NCBI GenBank assembly: GCA_021323595.1
Contig: JAJPKR010000025.1
Coordinates: forward strand, 1-64,000
DNA: 64,000 nucleotides
Source: Terriglobia bacterium
GTDB lineage: Bacteria > Acidobacteriota > Terriglobia > Terriglobales > SCQP01
Reading direction: 5' to 3'
Positions 25,674 to 34,190 of the stretch are shown here, in pieces (within the stretch, counting starts at the first letter, position 1; each line of letters begins with the position of its first letter). The translations under genes were made by a program, and so were the position numbers. The notes below the pieces were generated by a model that did no database searches, was not told the origin of the DNA, and saw only the letters and a list, made by a program, of their open reading frames with translations.

Positions 25674-26455
25674 CCCCCGCCCCCTTTCGCGCGCCGGTGC
25701 CGATTGTCGATTGCCACGGCCACTTGGGCGTGCATCCGGATTTCCCCGCCTACAAGACCGAGCCCGAAGAGATGCTCGAGGTCATGGACGCGCTCAACAT
25801 CGAGCGCCTGGCGATCACTTCCACGCTCGCGTGCTATTCCGACGCGCCGCGCGGCAACGCCGAAGTGGCGGCATGCTTGGCGCGGCACGGGGATCGGTTC
25901 CTGGGGTATGTGACGGTGAATCCGCATCCGCGCGGCGAAGCGGTCCGCGAACTGGAGCGCTGGGCGGACTGGCACCGCCCGCCGCTGATCAAAATGCATC
26001 CGGATTTGCATCAGGCGCCCGTGGAAGCGGCGGGGTACCGGCCGGTGTGGGAGTACGCCGACGCCAACGGCGGCATCGTGCTCGTGCATACCTGGGACTC
26101 CGACGGCAACTGCGGGCCGCTGCGGCTGCTGCCGATCGCGCGGGCCTATCCCGGCGCGCGCATCATCCTGGGGCATAGCGGCGTGACCTGGCGCGGCTAC
26201 GAGCAGGCGATGGTCGTCGCCCGGCAAGCGCCGAACACCTATCTCGACCTGAGCGGTTCGCAGGCGCATCGCGGCATCCTCGAGCGTTGCGTCGCGGAGG
26301 TGGGCGCGGAGCGGATTCTTTTCGGCTCCGACATGCCCTATCTCGAAGCCGCCGCGCCGCTCGGCCGGGTGCTGGCGGCGCAATTGCCGGAGGCGGCGAA
26401 GACGCTGATCCTGCGCGGCAACTTTTGCCGCTTGCTCGGCGAGGCGGCGGCATGA
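25670..26455 (+). CDS. Amidohydrolase (COG2159/COG3618-type)
   Basis: A 261-residue metal-dependent hydrolase with an intact metal site: VDCHGHLG near residue 14, PPLIKMHPDLHQ (Lys/His), VLVHTWD, IILGHSG and LFGSDMPYLEAA with the catalytic Asp. Members hydrolyse sugar lactones or decarboxylate aromatic acids. The presence of a sugar-dehydrogenase-type gene next door and an FAH-family gene nearby makes a lactonase in an oxidative sugar pathway reasonable, but this is inference. It follows the degenerate relative and precedes the dehydrogenase, with ATGA overlaps at both ends. Confidence 0.85.
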   Translation: MTPAPFRAPVPIVDCHGHLGVHPDFPAYKTEPEEMLEVMDALNIERLAITSTLACYSDAPRGNAEVAACLARHGDRFLGYVTVNPHPRGEAVRELERWADWHRPPLIKMHPDLHQAPVEAAGYRPVWEYADANGGIVLVHTWDSDGNCGPLRLLPIARAYPGARIILGHSGVTWRGYEQAMVVARQAPNTYLDLSGSQAHRGILERCVAEVGAERILFGSDMPYLEAAAPLGRVLAAQLPEAAKTLILRGNFCRLLGEAAA

Positions 26456-27504
26456 GCGGCGCTGGGGAACGGGTGCGGCTGGGCATTATCGGCCTGGGCA
26501 TCATGGGCGAAGCGTACGCGCGCATCTACAGCCAGCATCCGCTGGCGGCGGTGGTCGCGGTCTGCTCGCGCCGCCGCGAGCGCGTGGAAGAGATACAGGC
26601 GCGGTACGCGGTGCCGCACGGCGCGACCGATTACCGCGCCCTGCTCGACGGCCCCGATCTCGACGCCGTCGTCGTGGCCACGCCGGATCGCGAGCATTTC
26701 GGCCCCGCCTTGGCGGCGCTGCAATCGAAACGGCACGTGCTGATCGAAAAACCGATGACCACGTCGGTGGCCGAGGCGGACGAGCTGTTGCGCGCGGCGC
26801 GCACCGCCGGCCGTCTCATCCAGGTCGCCTTCAATCATCGCTGGCTCTCGGCCTATTACCAGGCCAAACAGCTGATCGCGGCCGGCGAGATCGGCGCTCC
26901 GCTGGCCGGCTATGCCCGCAAGAACGACACGATCTTCGTGCCGACCGAATACATCCGCTGGGCCGGTGAAACCACCCCTGCCTGGTTCCTCGGCTCGCAT
27001 GACATCGACCTGATGCGCTGGTTCCTCGACGCCGAGCCGCTCGAGGCGCGCGCCTGGGGACGCCGGGAAGTGCTGGCCGGACGGAGCATCGCCACCTACG
27101 ATGTCATTCAGGCGCAGGTCAAGTTTTCCTCCGGCGCGTTCGTCACCTTCGAATCGGCGTGGGTCTATCCGCGGAGCTTTCCTTCGATCGTGGATTCGTT
27201 CGTCGAACTGATCGGAACGGCCGGGCACGTGCATCTCGACCGTAAGTGCGAATCGCTCGAGGTGAGCACGGTGGAAAAATTCTCCTACCCCAAGGGCTTT
27301 CTCCTGGCGGAGATCTTCGGCCGGCTGCGCGGCGCCTTTCCGCAGTGCTTGGAGGACTTCTTGTTCGCGATTCGCGAAAACCGCCCGCCCGCGGTCACCG
27401 GCGAAGACGGCCGGCAGGTGACGGCCACGCTGGAAGCCATTCATCGTTCGCTGGAGACCGGCCGCAGCGAGCCGGTCGCGCCGCCGGTTCCGGCGGCGAG
27501 CTGA
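26452..27504 (+). CDS. Gfo/Idh/MocA-family NAD(P)-dependent oxidoreductase
   Basis: The 350-residue protein has an N-terminal Rossmann fold (RLGIIGLGIMGEAYARIY), the EKPMTTSVAEAD signature and a C-terminal alpha/beta domain carrying GSHDIDLMRWF, whose His is the usual catalytic acid/base. Members oxidise or reduce sugars, inositols or amino-sugar derivatives. Linked to the aminotransferase upstream, it could interconvert the hydroxyl and keto forms of the same substrate. It overlaps its upstream neighbour by four bases, and the next gene begins 3 bp after its stop. Confidence 0.9.
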   Translation: MSGAGERVRLGIIGLGIMGEAYARIYSQHPLAAVVAVCSRRRERVEEIQARYAVPHGATDYRALLDGPDLDAVVVATPDREHFGPALAALQSKRHVLIEKPMTTSVAEADELLRAARTAGRLIQVAFNHRWLSAYYQAKQLIAAGEIGAPLAGYARKNDTIFVPTEYIRWAGETTPAWFLGSHDIDLMRWFLDAEPLEARAWGRREVLAGRSIATYDVIQAQVKFSSGAFVTFESAWVYPRSFPSIVDSFVELIGTAGHVHLDRKCESLEVSTVEKFSYPKGFLLAEIFGRLRGAFPQCLEDFLFAIRENRPPAVTGEDGRQVTATLEAIHRSLETGRSEPVAPPVPAAS

Positions 27505-27507
27505 TTC

Positions 27508-29187
27508 ATGCGGGCGGCGGACTGGGTCGCGCTGTGCGCCTATTTCGCGGCCATGCTCGCCGTCGGCGTGCGTTACTCGCGGCAGATGCGATCGGCGGAG
27601 ATGTATTTCGCCGGCGGCCAGCAACTGCCTTGGTGGCTGGGCGGCACGTCGTTCCTGATGTCCTATGTCAGCGCCTTGTCCATCATCGTGTACGCGGCGC
27701 TGGGCTACCGCTACGGGCTGGTGGCGCTGACGCTGTACTGGACCACGATCCCCGCCACCGTGCTCACCACCTGGCTGCTCGCGGCGCGCTGGCGCCGAGC
27801 GGGCATTATTACCCCCACCGAATTTCTCGAGACGCGCTTTTCGGCGAGCGTGCGGCAGGTCTTCGTATGGTCGGGCATTCCCCTGAAGCTCATCGACGAA
27901 GGCCTGAAGATCGTCGCGATCGGGCTGTTTCTGGCCGCCGGATTGCATATCTCGCCGCTGCTCGCGATGGCCGCGGTAGGGCTGGTCGTGATCCTATACA
28001 CCGTGCTCGGCGGCTTATGGGCCGTCGTCGTGACCGACTTCATTCAGTTCACGCTGGTCACCTGCGCGGTGGTGCTGCTGCTGCCGCTGCTCTGGCATCG
28101 CCTGGGAGGGCAGGCCTGGCGGGCGCTGCCGGCGGATTTGCTGCGCCCGACGCACGCTCCCTACGGGTGGAGCTATGTCGGGGCGTTCTTGGTGCTGAGC
28201 ACGCTGGGTCTGGCCGGCAACTGGTCGCTGATTCAGAAGTTCTACTCGGCGCGCGACGACCGGGAAGCGCGCGCCACGGGTTGGATGGCGTGCGCGCTCT
28301 TTTTCCTTTTGCCGCCGTTTTGGATCCTGACCGGGCTGCTGGCGCGCGTCGCCTTCCGCGCCGCCGATGCGCAGATGATTTACGCCCAGGTCGCGGCGGC
28401 GTTGCTGCCGCCCGGGATCTTCGGGATGGTGCTGGCGGCGCTGCTGGCGGCAACCATGTCCGTGCTCGCGTCGGGTTATAACGTGATGGCGGCGGTGCTG
28501 ACGGTGGATGTTTATCGGCGCTTGATGCGGCCGCTGGCCGGCGAGCGGGAGCTGGTCTGGATGGGGCGCTGGCTCACGGCGGCGGTGGGTATCATCGTGC
28601 TCGCGATCGCGCTGGCCGTGACGTATTTTCATTGGACGATCTTCGATACCATGGTCGCCGCCTTCGGCTTCTTTTTGCCGCCGACGGTGTTGCCCGTGCT
28701 CGCCGGACTGTTGAGCCGGCGGCTCTCGGCAGCGGGGGCTCTGGCCGGCTTCGGCGTGGGAATCGCGGCCGGCGCGGGATTCCTCTTCTATCAGTGGCGG
28801 TTTTTGCCGCGCGGCAGCGCCGGCTTTCAGGCGCTGAGCATCGTGGTGCCGGCGGCGCTGACGGTGCTGGTGCTGGCCTTCGCGGCGGTGTTCTTCCCGG
28901 CGCGGCGCGAGGCGGCGGCGCGCGCGAATGAGTTCTTCGCGCGCCTCGGCCGGCCGGCATCCCAGGCGCCCGGCGCCGGCGGCATCAGTCCGGCGCCGAT
29001 GGTGGGGACGATCCTTGCCGCGATGGGCGTGGTGCTGGCGCTGCTCGGTTGCGGGGCGATGCCCGGCGCGGCGAACCCGCTCACCCTGGGCGTCGGCCTC
29101 TTGTTTTTGGCGATCGGCCTGGCGATCGCCGGTTTCAGCCGGCGTCATCGCGCGGAGGGCGCGCGGAGCGCACCGCATGGCGCTTGA
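27508..29187 (+). CDS. Sodium:solute symporter family protein (SSS), second copy
   Basis: A 559-residue carrier with about 13 hydrophobic helices and the SSS signature around MYFAGGQQLPWWLGGTSFLMSYVSALS. It differs clearly from the symporter at 13063, which belongs to the divergent operon. Its position among degradation enzymes suggests that it carries a breakdown product of the operon's substrate. The start is 3 bp past the dehydrogenase stop, and its end overlaps the kinase start by 11 bp. Confidence 0.9.
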   Translation: MRAADWVALCAYFAAMLAVGVRYSRQMRSAEMYFAGGQQLPWWLGGTSFLMSYVSALSIIVYAALGYRYGLVALTLYWTTIPATVLTTWLLAARWRRAGIITPTEFLETRFSASVRQVFVWSGIPLKLIDEGLKIVAIGLFLAAGLHISPLLAMAAVGLVVILYTVLGGLWAVVVTDFIQFTLVTCAVVLLLPLLWHRLGGQAWRALPADLLRPTHAPYGWSYVGAFLVLSTLGLAGNWSLIQKFYSARDDREARATGWMACALFFLLPPFWILTGLLARVAFRAADAQMIYAQVAAALLPPGIFGMVLAALLAATMSVLASGYNVMAAVLTVDVYRRLMRPLAGERELVWMGRWLTAAVGIIVLAIALAVTYFHWTIFDTMVAAFGFFLPPTVLPVLAGLLSRRLSAAGALAGFGVGIAAGAGFLFYQWRFLPRGSAGFQALSIVVPAALTVLVLAFAAVFFPARREAAARANEFFARLGRPASQAPGAGGISPAPMVGTILAAMGVVLALLGCGAMPGAANPLTLGVGLLFLAIGLAIAGFSRRHRAEGARSAPHGA

Positions 29188-30169
29188 CCGGCGCGAATTA
29201 TTGCTGCTCGTGGACGCCGGCGCCAGCCACACCCGCGCCGTCGTGGCAACCCCGTCGGGGAACGTCTTGGGTCTGGGAGAAGCCGGCGGCGGCAATCCGT
29301 TCGCCAGCGGCGGGCGCGCGGCGGGAGCGCACCTGTTGCGCGCGCTGCGCCGCGCCTTGGCGGATGCGCGCCGACCCCCCTCCTCGATCTCGCTTGCCGC
29401 CGTGGGGAGCGCCGGCGTCGGCTGTGACGGAACGGGGAGAAGAAGGACGGAGCGGCTGCTCCGGCGACTCTTGCGAGGGGCGAGGTTGCTGGTCGAGGCC
29501 GATGTGTCGGCGGCGTTGCGCGCCGCCCTCGCCGGAGCCCCGGGGGCGGTAGTCGTCGCCGGCACGGGGGCGATCGTACTCGGCCGGACGGCGACGGGAC
29601 GATGGGCCACCGCCGGCGGCTGGGGCTGGCTCTTTGGAGACGAAGGCAGCGGGCAATGGCTCGGGCGGCAAGCCATCGCGGCGGCGGCCCGGGCCACGGA
29701 TGGAAGCGGCCCGGCGACGCGCCTGGCCGCCCTGTTGTTGCACCAAACCCGCTCCTCATCACTTTGGCATTTGGTCCAGAAGGCCTATCGGGAGCGATGG
29801 ACGCCGGCGGATTACGGCGCGTTGGCGCCGTTGGTCACGCGGGCTGCCGGCGGCGGCGATCACGTCGCGCGCGCGTTGGTTGACATCGCCATGCGCCGCC
29901 TCGCTGCGCAAATCGGCGCCGTCGTCGCGCAATTGCGCTTGCGGCAGCCGGCCGTCTCCTACCAAGGGTCCGTCTTTGCGGCGGGTCGCATCGTGCTCGA
30001 CCCCTTGCGGCGGGCGTTGCGCCGCGGGCAGCTCGTGGCGCCCGCGCTGCCGCCCCTGGCGGGCTCGCTTTGGCTGGCGCTCGAAAGCCGGGGCGTGGCG
30101 CCGGCGGAGGCTGCGGCGAATTTCGTGCGGCAACTGCCACCGGAACTGCGCGGGCTTGGCCATGCCTAG
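29177..30169 (+). CDS. BadF/BadG/BcrA/BcrD-type ATPase, probable amino-sugar kinase
   Basis: The 330-residue ASKHA-fold protein has phosphate-1 motif LLLVDAGASHTRAVV, phosphate-2 motif VVVAGTGAIVLG and a GWGWLFGDEGSG loop typical of N-acetylglucosamine-kinase-like enzymes, as well as GSVFAAGRI near the C terminus. Cytoplasmic phosphorylation of an imported amino sugar or similar sugar is the best guess. The ORF track extends it upstream into the symporter; ATG 29177 is chosen. It overlaps its upstream neighbour by 11 bp and its downstream neighbour by 8 bp. Confidence 0.82.
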   Translation: MALDRRELLLLVDAGASHTRAVVATPSGNVLGLGEAGGGNPFASGGRAAGAHLLRALRRALADARRPPSSISLAAVGSAGVGCDGTGRRRTERLLRRLLRGARLLVEADVSAALRAALAGAPGAVVVAGTGAIVLGRTATGRWATAGGWGWLFGDEGSGQWLGRQAIAAAARATDGSGPATRLAALLLHQTRSSSLWHLVQKAYRERWTPADYGALAPLVTRAAGGGDHVARALVDIAMRRLAAQIGAVVAQLRLRQPAVSYQGSVFAAGRIVLDPLRRALRRGQLVAPALPPLAGSLWLALESRGVAPAEAAANFVRQLPPELRGLGHA

Positions 30170-31385
30170 GACGACGCCGGCGAGCACGCTGGAAGCCGGT
30201 TGGGCGCGCGCCGACATCACGCCGCCGCCGGCGCTGCCGATGGCCGGTTACTTAGCGCGCAAGCAACCGGCCCGCGGCGCGCTCGATCCTCTCGAAGTCC
30301 GGTGTTTGGCGCTACGGCAAGGCCGCCGGCGTGCAGTTCTGGTCCTGATCGATTGGCTGCTGGTGGAAAGCCGCTGGTGCAAAGCGCTGCGTGCGGAGCT
30401 GGCGCGGCGCCACGGGTTGCCGCGAAGCGCGGTGATCGTGGCGGCGACGCACACCCACGCGGGGCCGGCGGTGCCCACCGGACCGTTTGTCTTGGGCATG
30501 CCGCCGGATGCCGCCGCTCGCGCTTATTGGCAGCACGCCCGGCGCAAGATGCAGACGGCGGCGGCGCAAGCGCTGGCGGCCTTGCGGCCGGTCGAAGCCG
30601 CCTGGGCGCGCGGCGCGATCGGAGGCGTCGCCGGCGACCGCAATCGCGCCGGGCGCTGGAGCAAGCAGCCGGTGCTGGCGCTGCGGCTGCGCCCGCGCGA
30701 CGGCGGCGCCGCGGCCATGGTTACGGTGTACGGCTGCCATCCGACCGTGCTGGGGCCGGACAATGACCGCTATTCCGGCGACCTGCTGGGCGCGATGGCG
30801 CGCGGTTTGGAGGCGAGCGGCATTGCCTGCGCTTTGATCGCCAATGGGGCTGCCGCCAATCTGAGCACTCGCTTCACGCGGCAAGAGCGCACGCCGGCGC
30901 AAGTCGGGCGATTCGCCGCGGTGGCGCTGGGGCAAATGCGCCGGCTGCGATGGTGCCGGCCGCCTGCGGTTCGCTTGCGCACGATTGCCTGCAGCATCGA
31001 ACTGCCGTTGCGAAGCCGCGAGGAAGCGGCTGCAGGCCCCCTGTCCGGCGAGGGCGCGCAGGTCTGGGCAGAGTTGCGGCGCTCGCGCCTTTTCGCCGCC
31101 AACAGTCTGGGGATCGAGATCGTGCTCTGGCAGCTCGGGCCGTTCACGCTGGCGGCGCTTCCGCTCGAGATCTTCGCCGATACCGGCGCGTTCCTGTGGC
31201 GGCAGGTACGGATGCAGGTGCTGGGCTACGCCAACGGCTACTGGGGTTATCTCCCTTCGCGCTCCGCGCGGGCCCGCGATTACGAGACCGTCTCTTCGCC
31301 GTTCAACCGGGATGGGGATCGCCGCCTGCGTTTCGCTCTCACGCGTTCCGTCCTAGAGACCCGCCGCCGCGGGCCGGCGGCCTAG
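30162..31385 (+). CDS. Neutral/alkaline ceramidase-like hydrolase
   Basis: The 407-residue product has the N-terminal fold of neutral ceramidases: ITPPPALPMAGY, a metal-binding ATHTHAGP (His97, His99) and YGCHPTVLGPDN. The nucleophile loop of true ceramidases is replaced by NGAAANLSTRF, and the C-terminal immunoglobulin-like domain is missing. It lacks a signal peptide and so appears cytoplasmic, unlike secreted ceramidases. Amide-bond hydrolysis, for instance N-deacylation of a sugar, fits the neighbours. It is the last gene of the IclR-headed operon and converges on the next gene. Confidence 0.78.
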   Translation: MPRTTPASTLEAGWARADITPPPALPMAGYLARKQPARGALDPLEVRCLALRQGRRRAVLVLIDWLLVESRWCKALRAELARRHGLPRSAVIVAATHTHAGPAVPTGPFVLGMPPDAAARAYWQHARRKMQTAAAQALAALRPVEAAWARGAIGGVAGDRNRAGRWSKQPVLALRLRPRDGGAAAMVTVYGCHPTVLGPDNDRYSGDLLGAMARGLEASGIACALIANGAAANLSTRFTRQERTPAQVGRFAAVALGQMRRLRWCRPPAVRLRTIACSIELPLRSREEAAAGPLSGEGAQVWAELRRSRLFAANSLGIEIVLWQLGPFTLAALPLEIFADTGAFLWRQVRMQVLGYANGYWGYLPSRSARARDYETVSSPFNRDGDRRLRFALTRSVLETRRRGPAA

Positions 31386-31413
31386 ATAGGCGAGTCTGGC
31401 CAGTGGCAACGTG

Positions 31414-32277
31414 CTAGCGGGTCGCTTCCACGCCGGCGGACCAGCTTTCGCCGCAGCGCCCTTCAAAACTGCGCGCGGTGGCGAGCCAAGGGTTGTCCTT
31501 CGGCAACAGCGGCAGGGTGTAGACTAAGGCGCCATCGCCGTGGCGGCAGGCGATCGAGAGCCCCTCGCGCAAGATTCGGGGCAGCGGCCGCCCTTCGCGG
31601 TGCCAGGAAGTCGCGCTGGCATACACACCCGCATAGATCGGAAAGCGGCCGCGCACCGCCAAGCGCACGTTGTCAAGCGCCGAGGGCCAGCCGGTGTTTT
31701 TTTCCAGGTTGGTCCACCAAAGCCACACGCCATCGACACAGCCGGCCAGGCGGTTGGCGACGCTCGTATCCAGATCGTAAACGGTCGGGGTAAACAACAA
31801 ATCCGGCGCCACCGCCCGCTTTGCCCGTTGCAGTTCGCAAACGTAATAACGCGTGAACAGCTTGGGATTGGCGCCCTGATCAAGATCGTCGATGTTCACG
31901 CCGCGCAGCGCCGGGTGTGTGCGCGACAACCGGCCCAGTTCGCGCATCCAGCGGGCGAAATCGAGCCCGAAGGGCGGGGACTGCCCCTCGCTCGGGGGAA
32001 TCAGCACCACCCACACCGCGATGCCGCCGGCGCGCGCCGCGTCGAGAGCGGCCGGAAGCGCGGTCCAATTCGTGCCCTCGAGCACCCATACATAGCAGGA
32101 GAATCCGTTCGCATGGAGGGTACGGATGGTGGCGGCGGCGTCGATTGCACCGCCTGGGGCGGTAAGCGGCGCGGCCCAAACGCAAGGGGAAGTTCCCAAG
32201 GCGTGGCCGGGCGCGGCGGCCATGGCAGTCGCAGCCGAGAACATGAGCGCAACCGCCAGGAACAAAGCTCGTTTCAT
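31414..32277 (-). CDS. Exported TIM-barrel-like protein, possible glycoside hydrolase
   Basis: The 287-residue protein begins at ATG 32275-32277 with a signal peptide (RALFLAVALMFSAATAMA). The rest reads as a TIM barrel (TIRTLHANGFSCYVWVLEG, AVWVVLIPPSEG, LRGVNIDDLDQG, FPIYAGVYAS). NIDDLD offers acidic residues where glycosidases place them. I do not recognise a named family. It overlaps the SIS gene by 4 bp, so the two are coupled, and converges on the ceramidase-like gene, with 28 bp between the stops. Confidence 0.65.
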   Translation of the reverse strand: MKRALFLAVALMFSAATAMAAAPGHALGTSPCVWAAPLTAPGGAIDAAATIRTLHANGFSCYVWVLEGTNWTALPAALDAARAGGIAVWVVLIPPSEGQSPPFGLDFARWMRELGRLSRTHPALRGVNIDDLDQGANPKLFTRYYVCELQRAKRAVAPDLLFTPTVYDLDTSVANRLAGCVDGVWLWWTNLEKNTGWPSALDNVRLAVRGRFPIYAGVYASATSWHREGRPLPRILREGLSIACRHGDGALVYTLPLLPKDNPWLATARSFEGRCGESWSAGVEATR

Positions 32278-33020
32278 GATGGGCTCTCCCGGTAATAGCG
32301 AATCCGCCCGGCGCAAGGGGCCATAAGCGCGCGGAGGTCCTCGAGCGTTACGCCCTCGATGTTGGCGCTGGGAAAAACCGCCGGCGGGCGGCCGGCGGCG
32401 GCCAGTTGCGTGGCGGTTTCGATGAGCAAGGCGTGCAAGAGCGCCGTGCCCAAGGCCGTGCTGGCGGGCCCCATCGCCGTGCCGATACCGGGCACGCGGA
32501 CCGCGGCGTCGCCGGCGGGAACGCCGTTGTCCAGCACCACGTCGGCGACTTCAAAGAGCCGCTGGCCGGAGGGATGGCGCGATGGCGCGGCGCGCGATTG
32601 CTCGACGTTGGTCAGCGCGATCACTTTGACCCCGGCCTGCCGCATGCGCAGCGCCAGCTCGACCGGCAAGCCGTTGCGCCCGGAATTGGAAATGACCAAC
32701 CCGGCATCGCCGGCGCGGAAATCGGCTTGCGCGGCGAGCTCGCCGGCGGCGGCGATGGCGCGTTCGAAGAGGCTGCTGGCCAGCGCGCCGCGTTCGAAGC
32801 CCAGGCGGCTGTCGAGAATCGGATTGACGGCGACGAGGCCACCGGCACGAAAGAAGACTTCCTGGGCTAAGAGCGCCGAGTGCCCGCAGCCGAAGGCATG
32901 CAGCACTCCTCCGGAGGCGAGCGCCTCCGCGATGGAGGCCGCCGCGGGCGCGAGGTCGCGCTCTTGCAATCGCGCCAGCCTGCGCCGCAGTTCTTCCAGG
33001 TATTCGCGTGCGGGAGTCAT
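32274..33020 (-). CDS. SIS-domain protein (sugar isomerase/etherase type)
   Basis: The 248-residue single SIS domain has the sugar-phosphate-binding segments HAFGCGHSALLAQEVFFRAGG and LVISNSGRNGLPVELA, with a C-terminal ATALGTALLHALLIE helix. Its length and single domain match the small SIS proteins often found with amino-sugar kinases, and MurQ-type etherase or aldose-ketose isomerase activity is possible. It is translationally coupled to the FAH gene before it and to the exported protein after it (ATGA overlaps). Confidence 0.82.
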   Translation of the reverse strand: MTPAREYLEELRRRLARLQERDLAPAAASIAEALASGGVLHAFGCGHSALLAQEVFFRAGGLVAVNPILDSRLGFERGALASSLFERAIAAAGELAAQADFRAGDAGLVISNSGRNGLPVELALRMRQAGVKVIALTNVEQSRAAPSRHPSGQRLFEVADVVLDNGVPAGDAAVRVPGIGTAMGPASTALGTALLHALLIETATQLAAAGRPPAVFPSANIEGVTLEDLRALMAPCAGRIRYYRESPS

Positions 33021-33892
33021 CGCGCCGACATGCTGTGCCGCAAAGTCCCGATGCCCTCGATCTCGACTTCGACGACATCCCCGGCACGCAAAAAGACCGG
33101 CGGCTTCTGAAAGAACCCGGTGCCCGCCGGCGTGCCGGTGGTGATCGCGTCGCCCGGCTCGAGCGCCAGCGATTGCGACAAGAACGCAGCCAAGGCCGCC
33201 GGCTTGAAAAAAAGGTTTCGCGTGTTCGAACGTTGCCGGGTCACGCCATTGTGCCGGAGGCTGATCGCCAGCTCAGGAGGGTTGGGCAAGGCGTCGGCGG
33301 AGGTCAGCCACGGCCCCATCGGCGTGAAGCCATCGCAGTTTTTGCCGCGAAACCATTGCCCGTCGCGGGCCTGAAAATCGCGCGCCGTGACGTCATTGAC
33401 GATGGTGTACCCGGCGATGGCGGCGGCGGCGGCGGCTTCGGAGGCGCCGGCGAGGCGCCGGCCGATGACGAAGGCGAGTTCGGCCTCGTAATCCACCTGC
33501 TCGCTGCCGGCGGGCAGCGGCACGGCGCCGCCCTGGGGGGTGATCGTCGCCGCCAGCTTCGAGAAAAAGATTGGGGAGGCCGGCGGCGGCAAGTTGTTTT
33601 CCGCGGCATGATCGGCGTAGTTGAGGCCGACGGCGAAGATGCGGCAATCCCGCGCCAACAGCGGCGCGTGCCGCAAACTTGCCAGCGGGCGCCGCGGCAC
33701 GCCGGGAGGCGGCGCCGCGGCCAGCGACTGAACTTGGCGCCAGGCGGCTTCTCCGGCGCGCAGCAATGCCGTGAGATGGCGAAACTCCGGCGCGGCCAGC
33801 GCGGCCGAAATGTCGAGCACCTCGGTTCCGTGGGCTCCGTGCCGCGCGCCCAGGCGCGGCTCGCCGTCCATCCAGAAGTTGAGAAGATCCAT
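33017..33892 (-). CDS. Fumarylacetoacetate hydrolase-family protein
   Basis: A 291-residue protein with the FAH fold: IFAVGLNYADHAAENN, metal ligands in DYEAELAFVIGR, VNDVTARDFQ and KNCDGFTPMGPW. Family members cleave or dehydrate 2-keto acids, including 2-keto-3-deoxy sugar acids and 2,4-diketo acids of oxidative sugar pathways. This fits the nearby dehydrogenase and amidohydrolase, but the neighbouring operon is on the other strand. It is the first gene of the minus-strand trio. Confidence 0.85.
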   Translation of the reverse strand: MDLLNFWMDGEPRLGARHGAHGTEVLDISAALAAPEFRHLTALLRAGEAAWRQVQSLAAAPPPGVPRRPLASLRHAPLLARDCRIFAVGLNYADHAAENNLPPPASPIFFSKLAATITPQGGAVPLPAGSEQVDYEAELAFVIGRRLAGASEAAAAAAIAGYTIVNDVTARDFQARDGQWFRGKNCDGFTPMGPWLTSADALPNPPELAISLRHNGVTRQRSNTRNLFFKPAALAAFLSQSLALEPGDAITTGTPAGTGFFQKPPVFLRAGDVVEVEIEGIGTLRHSMSAR

Positions 33893-34190
33893 CCGCGCCC
33901 CCTACTCTAGCGGCTGCCGGTCCGGATGGGTATGGGAAATCGCCGGGGCTGGTAAGCGCGTTGCACCTGACGCAACGACATCCACGACGCCGGCTCCAGA
34001 GAGACGTTGTTGAGGCTGAGCGAGGGCAGCGGCTCCATCCTGCCTACCGCTCGATGAACCCAACCATCGCGGTCGGGCACGAACGTTTCGCTTCGCCGTT
34101 CCATCGCGCGCAACGGAGGCGCGTCCGCCAGGGGCCGGGCCGGCCCTTGCCCGAGAATTCGATCCGCGGCCCTGGCCCGCCGAACGCGCG
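33893..34190. other. Intergenic stretch with no convincing gene
   Basis: A 68-residue minus-strand frame (33907-34113) has mixed composition (SLSLNNVSLEPASWMSLRQ) but no family match that I can make, no obvious ribosome binding site and no partner. It may be a gene remnant. Otherwise the stretch holds the promoter region of the FAH operon, and I see no RNA gene. Confidence 0.4.

Noticed and set aside
33907-34113. 68-residue minus-strand frame as a gene
   Set aside because: No ribosome binding site, domain or partner could be found, so it is noted only within the intergenic entry.
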